In this document: piece after piece, positions 1 to 8,428 of the stretch
How positions within the stretch are numbered: the first letter of the stretch is position 1
Layout of the letters: every line of letters starts with the position of its first letter
Made by a program: the position numbers and the translations under genes
The notes under the pieces: model-generated
Seen by the model: the letters and a program-made list of their open reading frames with translations, nothing else
Database searches by the model: none
Told to the model about the DNA's origin: nothing
Assembly (NCBI RefSeq): GCF_017742215.1
Contig: NZ_JAGHKP010000005.1
Coordinates: 1 to 64,000, forward strand
From: Chitinophaga chungangae
Lineage (GTDB): Bacteria > Bacteroidota > Bacteroidia > Chitinophagales > Chitinophagaceae
Length of the DNA: 64,000 bases
Reading direction: 5' to 3'

Positions 1-3000
1 ATTTTGTCGATGTTGATTTTAAACCAGGAGATGATGATGTAATTGAAGCACTGGAACACCTGACATTGGTTCCATCCGCAAGCGGCTTCACCTTTAGCCA
101 ATCCGTAAGTTTCGATATTACCGACCAAGATCTTGCAGGTGCCAGCATCACCCTGTCCGCCGCACCTGCTTCCGTGGCGGAAGGCAGCAGCACCGTGATC
201 ACGGCCACATTGAATGGTGGTGTTACTGCTGTGAATAACCTGACCGTTACATTAAGTAAAAACGGCAGTTCAACTGCCGGTAACACCGAACATGGCGCGC
301 CTGGCGTTATCACGATTCCCGCAGGCACTGCCACCGGCACGTTCACATTGACTACCAACACCGATCAATTAATAGAAACCAATGAAACAATAGTGATCGA
401 CGGCTCAAACGCACAAGGCATCGCCATTACCGGTACCACCGTAACTATTACCGATAATACCGGCCCGGTGAATATCACCCTGTCGCCCGCCACCGCCGCG
501 GTTGCGGAAGGCGGCGTCGTGAAACTCAAAGCCAGCCTGCCGTCAGGCGTTACGTCCACACAAGACATCAACGTGAGCATCAGCAGGGCATCGGGCTCAA
601 CGGCCAGTCACCCGGCCGATGTGGGTTTCCCGTCTGCCATTACCATCGCGGCGGGAGAAACGGAAGAAGAATTTGATGTAACCGCCGTAGCCGATAATGT
701 GATCGAATCCTCAGAACTGTTGAAACTCACCGCCACCGCCACTATCGCTGGCAACACGTCTACCGGCGCGGCTGATGTGACCATCACGGACGTTTCCGTG
801 AAAACTATCACCGTAAGCGGCCCCGCAACAGTAACCGAAGGCAACCAGGCGGTATTCACCTTCAGCCTGCCCGCCGGCGTAACCACCGCCAGCCCGATCG
901 TTATCCAATTAACGCAGGGCGCTGCAACACCGGCCGTAACTGCCGCGGACGTTGCAGGCGGCATACCGGCCACCGCCACCATCGCTGCCGGCGCAACTTC
1001 CGGCACACTCACGCTCGATATCAATACCGATGCTGTGATAGAGCCGGTGGAAAAACTGGAGCTGATCCCGTCTTCCGCAGGTTACACCATCAGCGGCAAT
1101 ATCCTGCTGGATGTGCAGGATGCGAATTCCGGAGGCGCCATTTCTTTCACCAGCAACAACGCCACCATCCGCGAAGGCAGCGGTACGGCCTCCATCACGG
1201 TGAGCCTGCCCGGCACGCTGACCGCTACCAGCGATATCGTGGTGGATATCGTGAAAGACGCATTGTCTGCCTCCGATAATACGGACCACAGCGCGCTGCC
1301 CGCATCGGTAACGATCACGGCCGGCCAGCACAGTGCCGCATTTAATATTACCGCACCGGCGGACAATATTCTCGAACAGCTGGAAACATTGCAGTTGGAT
1401 GGTTCCGCACCAGGGTTCAGCGTGAACGGCGTCACTATCTCCATCGAAGATGCAACCAGCCTCGATGCGCAGAACACCGTGATCTCACTCGTGCACGACG
1501 GCGGCAGCATTGCGGAAGACGCCACGGGCGACTTTATGGTAAAACTGCCGGACGGCATCGTATCCAGCACGCCTATCACCGTTACGCTTTCTAAAACCGC
1601 CGCTTCTTCCACCGCCGCGGATACGGACCATACGCAGATACCGGTGAGCATCACCATTCCTGCAATGACCAACGCCAGCGCCGGGTTTGACATCTCGGCA
1701 GTGAAAGACGGCATCATCGAACCGGTGGAGACCATCCGTGTAGACGGTGCTGCGCCCGCAGGGTTTAGTTTCACCGGCGCGGATATCCAGATTACGGATA
1801 TCACCGGTCTCGATCCCGCGAACAGGCAGATCTCCATCAGCATCGATTCAACCACCCTGCACGAAGGCAATAGCAGCAAAGTGATCCTGTCGCTGCCTGC
1901 CGGCATTACCACGGCGCTGCCCATCGCCATCAACCTGGCTGCGGACGCGGCTTTCAATGCGGATAACGCGGACTTCACCCTGCTGCCCGCCGCAGTGATC
2001 GCCAAAGACCAGCAGAAAGTGACGATTAATCTCACCGCGGTACAGGATAATCTCACTGAAGGCGATGAAGTGCTCCGGCTTACAGGCATCGCCGCCGGCT
2101 TCACCGTAACGTCTTCCGCGCAGGTGAACATCCCGGGCGACCCGGCGCCTGCCCTGAACGTAACCGTTGTAAAAACTGCCGATGCCGCAGAGCCAGCTAC
2201 CAATGGCGCTTTCAGCATACAACTCACCGGCGCGGCCATCGCTCCGTACGACGTAACCGTGCAATATACCGTGAGCGGTACGGCCACTTCCGGCTCCGAT
2301 TTCAACGCGCTTAGCGGCACGGCCATTATCAAAGCGGGTGCTTCATCAGTGGTGATACCGGTAACGGTTACAGACGATCATGTGATGGAAGGCGCTGAGA
2401 CCATACAGATACAGCTGGCTTCCGGCAGCTTCCCATACTTCGGCAATACTGTAAACACTACGCTCGACGCGGTGAAAACCGCATCGCTGCAGATCGCTGA
2501 CGACGAGATCAGTGCAGACCGCAGCATCCTGATCGGGAAGATCGCAGATGCCACCGAGCCGTCTGCCGCGGGCAGTGTGCGCGTGCGTTTCGCGAATACG
2601 CAGCTCACCGCCGCCGTACCGGTTACGGTTACCTACACGGTAAGCGGCACTGCAACGGCCGGAACGGATTATAACACATTGTCCGGCACCGTTACCATCC
2701 CCGCGGGCTCGAAAGAAGCAGTGATCAGCATCGCGCCGAAAGACGACATCCTGCTGGAAGGCACCGAAACCATCAACATACAGCTTACCGCGGCCAGCTC
2801 GGCCATGCCGGCCATCACCTGGCCTGTAGCCGCGCAGAACACAGCCAGCGTGAACCTGTACGACAATGACGTGATCACCGTAGAATTATTCACTTCCAGC
2901 GCCGCTGGCGAGGGCGGCGGTCTTACCGTGACGCTGAAAGCCTCACAGGCGCCGACTGCAAACATGCCGGTGAACATCAGTCTCCAACACGACGCGATCC

Positions 3001-3929
3001 GCGAAATAACCACCACTGTGCCGCAATCCGGCGGGAACCTAACGGTCACCATCCCGGCAGGCGAAACCGAAGTGAGCTTTATCCTGAACCTGGTAGATAA
3101 CGATACGAACGACGACGACGGTTTCGTGAACCTCACGATCCAGCCGCATACCGGGGCGGGACAGCCTTACGGCAAAGGCTCCAGCGGCAATACGTCAACC
3201 GCCGTCACAGACAACGATGCGCTGGAGATCAGCTTCAGCAAAGACACGGCAAAAGTGCAGGAAGGCAACACCGGTATCGAGATCATGCCGTTCAAAATCG
3301 TGCTGAGCCGCCAGAGCACCAGGACCATTGTACTGGAATATGAATTTGCCGACGCGTTCGAAGGAGCGGGCGCGGATAAAGACCCGCAGCGCGCGAGGGC
3401 AGGGGAAGACTTCCAGGATCACATCAAACAGATCGTGATACCCGCGCTCACCAGCGAAGCCGAAATAGAAGTTCCGGTAACCGGAGATATTGTGCACGAA
3501 TCGGATGAATATTTCGCGCTTAGGCTGAAAGCCGCCACCGTGGCTTCCGGTCAGCAACCGCCAGTACTGGGCGCGCAACGGACTGCTATCGGCGCCATTC
3601 TCAACGACGATGCGAAACCCGATTTCGAGATCAGGGTCCACAAAGGAATATCGCCGAACGGAGATGGCAAAAACGATGTGCTGATCATTGAAAACCTTGA
3701 AAAATATGCCCGGAACGAGATCGTGATCGTGAACCGCTGGGGTGGAACGGTGTTCTCCACCAGCAATTACCACAACCAGTCCAACAACTTCAACGGCCAG
3801 GCCAACAAAGGCAGCGGCGGCGGCAAGTTGCTGCCGGACGGCTCCTATTTCTATGTGCTGCACGTGTGGGACAACAATGGTAACATGACGCGGTACACCG
3901 GGTACGTCGTATTAAAATCTGCCCAATAA
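1..3929 (+). CDS. Giant repeat adhesin with Calx-beta-like repeats and type IX (type B) sorting domain, 5'-truncated by window
   Basis: The reading frame is open from base 3, so the true start lies upstream. About 1,300 residues are visible. They form about ten tandem beta-sandwich repeats of roughly 110-130 residues. Repeats typically carry an 'xxAEG' or 'xxxEGN' strand near the start and end in 'TITDNT' or 'DDE/DND'. The later ones (from about residue 720) resemble Calx-beta domains. The last ~90 residues carry ISPNGDGKND, followed by NRWG and a DGSYFYVL strand. This is the gliding-motility-associated C-terminal domain that directs export and surface anchoring by the type IX secretion system. 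The neighbouring PorP/SprF gene fits this, since type B substrates are often paired with one. Probable role: a very large surface adhesin or matrix protein. Ligand unknown. Confidence 0.9.
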   Translation, partial: FVDVDFKPGDDDVIEALEHLTLVPSASGFTFSQSVSFDITDQDLAGASITLSAAPASVAEGSSTVITATLNGGVTAVNNLTVTLSKNGSSTAGNTEHGAPGVITIPAGTATGTFTLTTNTDQLIETNETIVIDGSNAQGIAITGTTVTITDNTGPVNITLSPATAAVAEGGVVKLKASLPSGVTSTQDINVSISRASGSTASHPADVGFPSAITIAAGETEEEFDVTAVADNVIESSELLKLTATATIAGNTSTGAADVTITDVSVKTITVSGPATVTEGNQAVFTFSLPAGVTTASPIVIQLTQGAATPAVTAADVAGGIPATATIAAGATSGTLTLDINTDAVIEPVEKLELIPSSAGYTISGNILLDVQDANSGGAISFTSNNATIREGSGTASITVSLPGTLTATSDIVVDIVKDALSASDNTDHSALPASVTITAGQHSAAFNITAPADNILEQLETLQLDGSAPGFSVNGVTISIEDATSLDAQNTVISLVHDGGSIAEDATGDFMVKLPDGIVSSTPITVTLSKTAASSTAADTDHTQIPVSITIPAMTNASAGFDISAVKDGIIEPVETIRVDGAAPAGFSFTGADIQITDITGLDPANRQISISIDSTTLHEGNSSKVILSLPAGITTALPIAINLAADAAFNADNADFTLLPAAVIAKDQQKVTINLTAVQDNLTEGDEVLRLTGIAAGFTVTSSAQVNIPGDPAPALNVTVVKTADAAEPATNGAFSIQLTGAAIAPYDVTVQYTVSGTATSGSDFNALSGTAIIKAGASSVVIPVTVTDDHVMEGAETIQIQLASGSFPYFGNTVNTTLDAVKTASLQIADDEISADRSILIGKIADATEPSAAGSVRVRFANTQLTAAVPVTVTYTVSGTATAGTDYNTLSGTVTIPAGSKEAVISIAPKDDILLEGTETINIQLTAASSAMPAITWPVAAQNTASVNLYDNDVITVELFTSSAAGEGGGLTVTLKASQAPTANMPVNISLQHDAIREITTTVPQSGGNLTVTIPAGETEVSFILNLVDNDTNDDDGFVNLTIQPHTGAGQPYGKGSSGNTSTAVTDNDALEISFSKDTAKVQEGNTGIEIMPFKIVLSRQSTRTIVLEYEFADAFEGAGADKDPQRARAGEDFQDHIKQIVIPALTSEAEIEVPVTGDIVHESDEYFALRLKAATVASGQQPPVLGAQRTAIGAILNDDAKPDFEIRVHKGISPNGDGKNDVLIIENLEKYARNEIVIVNRWGGTVFSTSNYHNQSNNFNGQANKGSGGGKLLPDGSYFYVLHVWDNNGNMTRYTGYVVLKSAQ

Positions 3930-3943
3930 TTAAAAATATTACT

Positions 3944-4963
3944 ATGAAACCGAGCATGATGAATTTTAATATGCGGGGTGATGAACGGGGAGGTTCCATC
4001 CGTCCATTGAAATGCGGAGCATTCAAATGTGATCGAAGTAAAAGACATTTTGTATGGAAGAGCCTCAGAAGGCTGTTCATAGCCGGGTTTATCAGCGGTA
4101 TGGCGCAACAGGCCGAAGCGCAGCAGCATCCTATGTATGCGCAGTACTTATACAACGGCATGGTCATCAACCCGGGTTACCCTTCGATGGACGAGTTCAG
4201 CAGCGCCACCGTAGTGGCCCGGAACCAGTGGGTGGGCATGGACGGCGCGCCCAAAACGGCCACGTTCTCCTTTTATTCGCCCATTAAAGCCACCAGTACC
4301 AGCGTGGGGTTTATGGCGATGAAAGACGAGATCACGATCTATTCGCAGACCGGGTATTATTTTAATATTTCGCAGAAAGTAAAGCTCGACGATAAGCTGT
4401 ATCTGGCCATGGGCCTGAAAGGCGGCATGGAGCAGTTTAAGGAGAACAACGAGCACCTGGGCACGGACGATCCCGTTTTCGCGGCGAACCAGACCTATTG
4501 GAAAACCGATATCGGTTTTGGTTTCGTGTTGTACAACGAGAAGTTTTTTGTTGGCTTTTCCGCGCCTTCGTTCCATAATTTTGACATCGGCGGTTCTGTT
4601 AATAAAGTGGAATTCAAACGGCATATGTACCTCCACGGCGCATACCTGGCGAATATCAATAAAATCCTGAAATTCAGGCCGGGGGTGGTTTTGCGCCAGG
4701 TTGGGGGAGCGGGCGTGCAGGCGGACCTGAACGCGACGTTGATTTTAAAGGACATATTGTGGATGGGCGCCACATGGAGAACGGAAAAATCGGCCAGCGC
4801 CATGGTGCAGATACAGGCGACGAAGAATTTCTCCTTCGGTTATTCCTATGATTTTGCATCGGCCACCCATCTGAAAGGCATGCAGAGCGGGAGCCACGAA
4901 CTGATGCTGAATTACCGGTTTTCGCTGCTGAAAGGCAAAACACTGACGCCCAGATTACTTTAA
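3944..4963 (+). CDS. PorP/SprF family type IX secretion outer-membrane protein
   Basis: A 339-residue protein starting 14 bases after the adhesin stop, so very probably co-transcribed. The mature part begins with QQHPMYAQYLYNGMVINPGY, the typical opening of the PorP/SprF family, followed by alternating beta strands of an outer-membrane barrel. A hydrophobic signal segment ending AEAQ lies unusually far in (about residues 40-60), so an internal start is possible, although the listed ATG is the only ATG close to the upstream gene. Family members bind type B sorting domains at the cell surface. Inference: it anchors or helps export the adhesin encoded just upstream. Confidence 0.88.
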   Translation: MKPSMMNFNMRGDERGGSIRPLKCGAFKCDRSKRHFVWKSLRRLFIAGFISGMAQQAEAQQHPMYAQYLYNGMVINPGYPSMDEFSSATVVARNQWVGMDGAPKTATFSFYSPIKATSTSVGFMAMKDEITIYSQTGYYFNISQKVKLDDKLYLAMGLKGGMEQFKENNEHLGTDDPVFAANQTYWKTDIGFGFVLYNEKFFVGFSAPSFHNFDIGGSVNKVEFKRHMYLHGAYLANINKILKFRPGVVLRQVGGAGVQADLNATLILKDILWMGATWRTEKSASAMVQIQATKNFSFGYSYDFASATHLKGMQSGSHELMLNYRFSLLKGKTLTPRLL

Positions 4964-5135
4964 TATAGTTATTTACATATTATAAAAACAATTATCCGGG
5001 TCCCAGAATCCGGTTTTTGTTTTTGTACGTAAATACTCTCGTAATAGGATATACGATGAAAAACCTTCCCCTCATATCAGCAATCTTTCAGCATAAAGAA
5101 ATTTAGTTAATTGTTAGTTATCCTAACGTGAAATA

Positions 5136-5166
5136 TTTGTTTGTTCGTTTTTTTCGTATAGATTTG
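5136..5166 (+). promoter_or_regulatory. Bacteroidota housekeeping promoter of the first small-RNA unit
   Basis: TTTG at 5136-5139, a 19-base spacer and TAGATTTG at 5159-5166 match the Bacteroidota consensus TTTG-N19-21-TAnnTTTG exactly. The expected start is near 5170-5173. No gene begins downstream before the terminator at 5301-5331. Confidence 0.65.
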
Positions 5167-5171
5167 GTTTA

Positions 5172-5333
5172 ACGTTGATACTGGCAGAGGGCCACCATTA
5201 AGTTCTTTCAAACAAGATCATTAACTTTTTCACCATAAAATATTTGCAAGGTGTCGAACCTGCTCAAGAATTTGTCTTAAGCTAAATTGGAGAAAAAATC
5301 GAGCCTGATGGTCGTGTCGGGCTCTCTTTTTTA
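5172..5333 (+). ncRNA. Candidate small RNA 1 (tandem family)
   Basis: Bounded by a consensus promoter and an intrinsic terminator (stem GAGCCTGA, 5301-5308, with TCGGGCTC, 5317-5324, then T-rich), giving a transcript of about 160 nucleotides. No start codon with a plausible protein is present. The last ~60 bases recur in candidates 2 and 3; the 26 bases before the hairpin (5271-5296) are identical in candidate 2. The 5' boundary is inferred from the promoter. No known RNA family was recognised. Confidence 0.45.
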
Positions 5334-5382
5334 CTTTCGGCATCTTGTTTGAATTGATTTTAAAGAGTCTATTTATTAGGGA

Positions 5383-5453
5383 ATAAGGGATTTTTGTCTT
5401 AAGCTAAATTGGAGAAAACGAGCCTGATTGTCTTATCGGGCTCTTTCTTTTTA
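5383..5453 (+). ncRNA. Candidate small RNA 2 (tandem family)
   Basis: Second copy of the element. 5393-5418 repeats 5271-5296 exactly, followed by a GAGCCTGA/TCGGGCTC hairpin (5420-5442) and a T-rich tail. A weak promoter-like arrangement (TTTG 5348-5351, then TATTTATT near 5370) could start a transcript of about 70 nucleotides. It could also be a longer or processed product of unit 1 read-through. The 5' end is uncertain. Confidence 0.35.
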
Positions 5454-5565
5454 AAAATCAATCACTTCTGTTCGTCTTTTTTACACCCCGTTTCTTGTTA
5501 ACCGGATATGCTTCCTGATATTAGTATTCCTAACAGAATAATATTTTTTTTGTAGCTTTGAAACC

Positions 5566-5691
5566 GGAATTCCCGGCTTGTGCGCATGATCAAAACCGAC
5601 ATTTATCATTCGATATATACCTCTTTATCCACTTTGCATTACTAGTTAATTTGGAGGATGGGCCTGATTTTCGAGTCGGGCTCTTTTTTTT
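5566..5691 (+). ncRNA. Candidate small RNA 3 (divergent member)
   Basis: A -7 box TAGCTTTG at 5553-5560 precedes a segment ending in the same type of hairpin (GGGCCTGA 5660-5667 with TCGGGCTC 5676-5683) and eight T residues. The pre-hairpin part is diverged, although AATTTGGAG (5648-5656) matches AAATTGGAG in copies 1 and 2. Predicted transcript about 125 nucleotides. No clear -33 element. Confidence 0.35.
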
Positions 5692-5759
5692 GCCCCGACT
5701 TCAGCGCACGCTTTTCCCCTAAAATTTGTAGATTTAAGTAACGTAAAGTATCAGGAATT

Positions 5760-5966
5760 ATGTTCGACCAGGAAATATGGCTCACATTGCTGTTTATGCT
5801 GCATATCTGGATAGTGGTGCGGTTCGTTGTGCAGCATACTTTCAAGCAGGGCGGCAACCGCCGGCCATATCATCTGAAATGGCTGATGCTCGTGTTTTTT
5901 CTCCCCTTCGTAGGGTATGGCCTTTACCTTTGGCTCACCCGCAATTATTCCTCTCCTTCCCGCTGA
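5760..5966 (+). CDS. Small membrane protein, PLDc_N-like
   Basis: A 68-residue protein with two hydrophobic helices (about residues 6-25 and 41-61) separated by a short basic loop. The second helix has the pattern KWLMLVFFLPFVGYGLYL followed by R, typical of the phospholipase D N-terminal membrane module that also occurs as small stand-alone proteins. No catalytic residues are present, so a membrane-anchoring or structural role is likelier than enzyme activity. The 3' end overlaps the convergent PrsW gene by 22 bases. Confidence 0.6.
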   Translation: MFDQEIWLTLLFMLHIWIVVRFVVQHTFKQGGNRRPYHLKWLMLVFFLPFVGYGLYLWLTRNYSSPSR

Positions 5967-6667
5967 CGGCCGTATTGGTCGCGCCACCGCGCTGAAAGCT
6001 CCCGGTGCTGCCGTACCGCTTTGACAGACAGCCGTATGCCGATGAAAAGGCAGAACAATGAAGCCATTATCAGGAAAAGACTGTTGCCGATAAAAAGGAA
6101 AAAGTCGAAAGCGCCATGGAATGCCGTGGCCCAAAAAAGCCCTGTGAACAATAATGTGCCGCGATGTTGGGGGATGAACTTCGCCAGCCCGGCGTAATAT
6201 CCCATCAGGATGGCGAAAGCGGCATGCGCCGGCACGGAAATGAACATTCTCACCCACCCGGTGCCGATGCCGTACTGCATCACATAACTGATATTCTCCG
6301 CCGTTGCAAAACCCATCCCGATCATCACGGAATATACGATGCCGTCGAAAGGCTCGTCGAATGCGGGTTTGCGGAATGCATAATACCGCAGCACGAGGAA
6401 TTTCCCCAGTTCTTCGCTGAGCCCCACGACGCCGAACGCAAAGATCGCTTTGTTCAGCACGCCGGGCACCGTGGCCGTCCATCCAAAGGATGCCGCCGCT
6501 ATCTGGAAAGTCAAAGGCAGGATCACTGAAAACACGCCCAGGAGGAAACAACGTATCAACAGCCGCACCGGCTCACGGTCGTGCCCGTCGAGCATGTAGA
6601 TCAGCAAGGAAATAGCGATGCCCGGGGCTACGGCAATGGCCAGTGCGTGCAATAGTTGCGGCGACAT
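5945..6667 (-). CDS. PrsW family intramembrane glutamic-type protease
   Basis: A 240-residue multi-pass membrane protein. Family motifs appear in order: SEELGK near residue 85, GMGFATAENISY near 117-128, PAHAAFAILMGYY near 145-157, and HGAFDF near 183-188. These are the glutamate and histidine motifs of PrsW/CAAX-type intramembrane proteases. In Bacillus PrsW cleaves an anti-sigma factor; the substrate here is unknown. The ATG lies immediately after the TAA of the PolX-like gene with no spacer, so translation is probably coupled. Confidence 0.85.
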   Translation of the reverse strand: MSPQLLHALAIAVAPGIAISLLIYMLDGHDREPVRLLIRCFLLGVFSVILPLTFQIAAASFGWTATVPGVLNKAIFAFGVVGLSEELGKFLVLRYYAFRKPAFDEPFDGIVYSVMIGMGFATAENISYVMQYGIGTGWVRMFISVPAHAAFAILMGYYAGLAKFIPQHRGTLLFTGLFWATAFHGAFDFFLFIGNSLFLIMASLFCLFIGIRLSVKAVRQHRELSARWRDQYGRQREGEE

Positions 6668-8350
6668 TTATAATCCTTTTTTGAGTTTGCGTGTTTCCAG
6701 GAAAGCTTCCAGTTCCGCGCGGCTGAAACTGCTGAGGTTCCGTTCTTTGGTCAGGCCGCCTTTTTGCGCGGCGAGCGTGCCGTAATGAATGTCTTTATAT
6801 CCTTCAATCGCATGCGCATCCGGATCGATGGAGATCATCGCGCCTTTTTCGAGCGCGTAGGGGATCCATTCCCAGTCGATGTCCAGCCGGCGCGGGTGTG
6901 CATTGAGTTCTATCACTACATCGTTCGCCGCACAGGCTTCCGCTATTATTTTATGATCTACGGGGTAACCGTTGCGGCTGAGCAGCAGGCGGCCCGTCAT
7001 GTGACCGAGAATGGTGGTGTAAGGATTGGAGATGGCTTTGAGCAAACGCGCCATGGCTTTATCTTCCGGCATTTTGAGATTGGTATGCACGGAAGCGATC
7101 ACCAGGTCGAAAGTTTTCAGCACTTCATCGGGATAGTCGAGGCTGCCGTCGTTGAGAATGTCCGCTTCGATGCTTTTGAAAATGCGGAAGGGGGCGAGTT
7201 GTTTATTGAGCTCTTCTATCTGCTGGTGCTGTGCAACGATGCGTTCCACATGCAGGCCGTTCGCATAAAAGGCCGAACGGGAGTGATCGCTGATCACGAG
7301 GTATTCAAAACCCTGGTCCCTGGCAGCTTTCGCCATGTCTTCCAAACTGGCTACCCCGTCGCTCCATTGGCTGTGGGAGTGGATGATGCCTTTAATGTCC
7401 GTTGCCTGGATAAGCGCGGGCAAAGCGCCGTTTGCCGCGGACTGAACGATGGCTGCGGTTTCGCGCAGGGCGGGCGGTATAAACGCGATGCCGGCGTTGG
7501 CGAAGATATCTTCTTCCGTGGTTTCCTCGCCGCCGGACGATCGGCCGGTATGGGCGAAAAATGCGTCGAGGAAGGTTTCGGTACCGGTGGTGGTGAACAG
7601 TTTGGTTGCGAAATGGTCCGCTTCCACGCCGTAAACCTTTATTTTGATGTGCTCTTTGTAATGCAGCAGCACGGCATCGTCTGTATTATCGAGGCGTTCG
7701 AAGCCTTCGACCGATTTGAATTTTTCAGCCACTTGGTCTATCGCCATCCCGATCACGAACTCAAGCTCGTCGATGATGGGCTGTTGCCGCCTGAAAGCGC
7801 CGGTAACGGCTACTTTTGCGGGAGCGAAGAGGCGGGAGAGGAGCGTGGTGAGCTCACCGGCAAATTTTTCCACTTCGGCATAAAGGAACCTTTCGCGGTT
7901 GGACAGGAAAAATTCGATGGCCTGGCGGATGCTTTCCTGTGTTTTTTGCCCGAATCCCTTGAGCAGGGTGAGACGGTTTTCGTTGCAGGCGTAGAGAAGC
8001 TCGCCGAGCGTTTCTATTGCGAGTTCTTTCCAGATGGTGGCGATCTTTTTGGGCCCGATGCCTTTGATGCGCATCATATCGAGGATGCCGGCGGGCGTTT
8101 TGCCGAGGTATTCTTCCAGCAGGCCGAACTGCCCGGTTTCGAGCATTTCTATGACGCATTTGCCGGTGGATTCGCCGATGCCTTTGATACGGAAGATGCC
8201 GTCGCGCGGGGTATCCTGGAGGGGAACGGTGAGTTTTTCTATCTGGAAGGCCGCATTGGCGAACGATTTGGCTTTGAAGGGATTATCGCCGTGGATATCC
8301 ATCAGTTTGGCCAGCAGGGAGAGGTTATCGGAGATGATGTAATTGTCCAT
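6668..8350 (-). CDS. PolX-like protein: helix-hairpin-helix, degenerate polymerase X domain, intact PHP nuclease
   Basis: 560 residues, normal for bacterial PolX. Domains in order: N-terminal HhH DNA-binding region (IKGIGESTG, then IKGIGPKK), nucleotidyltransferase-like domain around residues 175-290, and PHP phosphoesterase from about residue 330. The PHP metal ligands look complete: HSHS, SDG, ISDHS, IEADI, SVH, GHMTGR and DAH. The polymerase motif normally reading GSxRRxxxxxxDxD is GAFRRQQPIIDELEF here, so both aspartates align with glutamates. The later catalytic aspartate aligns with lysine in HIKIKVYGV. It therefore probably acts as a DNA-binding exonuclease or 3'-end phosphoesterase, not a polymerase. 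Confidence 0.88.
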   Translation of the reverse strand: MDNYIISDNLSLLAKLMDIHGDNPFKAKSFANAAFQIEKLTVPLQDTPRDGIFRIKGIGESTGKCVIEMLETGQFGLLEEYLGKTPAGILDMMRIKGIGPKKIATIWKELAIETLGELLYACNENRLTLLKGFGQKTQESIRQAIEFFLSNRERFLYAEVEKFAGELTTLLSRLFAPAKVAVTGAFRRQQPIIDELEFVIGMAIDQVAEKFKSVEGFERLDNTDDAVLLHYKEHIKIKVYGVEADHFATKLFTTTGTETFLDAFFAHTGRSSGGEETTEEDIFANAGIAFIPPALRETAAIVQSAANGALPALIQATDIKGIIHSHSQWSDGVASLEDMAKAARDQGFEYLVISDHSRSAFYANGLHVERIVAQHQQIEELNKQLAPFRIFKSIEADILNDGSLDYPDEVLKTFDLVIASVHTNLKMPEDKAMARLLKAISNPYTTILGHMTGRLLLSRNGYPVDHKIIAEACAANDVVIELNAHPRRLDIDWEWIPYALEKGAMISIDPDAHAIEGYKDIHYGTLAAQKGGLTKERNLSSFSRAELEAFLETRKLKKGL

Positions 8351-8374
8351 AGAGGCCCTAAGTTAGGCAAAAAA

Positions 8375-8404
8375 AAAGAACCTCGATTTGCATCGAGGTT
8401 CTTT
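8375..8404 (-). terminator. Intrinsic terminator of the H1-like gene
   Basis: GAACCTCGAT and ATCGAGGTTC form a 10-base stem with a TTGC loop. On the minus strand the stem is followed by a run of T (A-run at about 8369-8377 on the plus strand). It lies just after the stop of the lysine/alanine-rich gene. Confidence 0.85.
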
Positions 8405-8428
8405 ATGCTACAGTTTGTAATTCCGATC

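Larger units (their letters stand above)
4964..5759 (+). other. Gene-free region with three related terminator-bearing units
   Basis: About 800 bases without a convincing protein gene. It is AT-rich compared with its flanks. It holds a near-consensus promoter at 5136-5166, another -7 box at 5553-5560, and three related elements (5271-5333, 5393-5453, 5641-5691). Each ends in a GC hairpin with the stem GRGCCTGA/TCGGGCTC, followed by a T run. A 16-codon ORF at 5056-5106 is probably chance. The layout suggests several short non-coding transcripts. Confidence 0.6.

Noticed and set aside
1082-2332. Minus-strand 416-codon frame inside the adhesin
   Set aside because: Antisense to the repeat protein; composition follows from codon use of the plus-strand gene.
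5056-5106. 16-codon ORF MKNLPLISAIFQHKEI as a leader peptide
   Set aside because: No attenuator or downstream gene it could control, and no promoter directly upstream.
5642-5857. Minus-strand 71-codon frame in the small-RNA region
   Set aside because: It crosses the third hairpin and the PLDc_N-like gene and shows no protein features.
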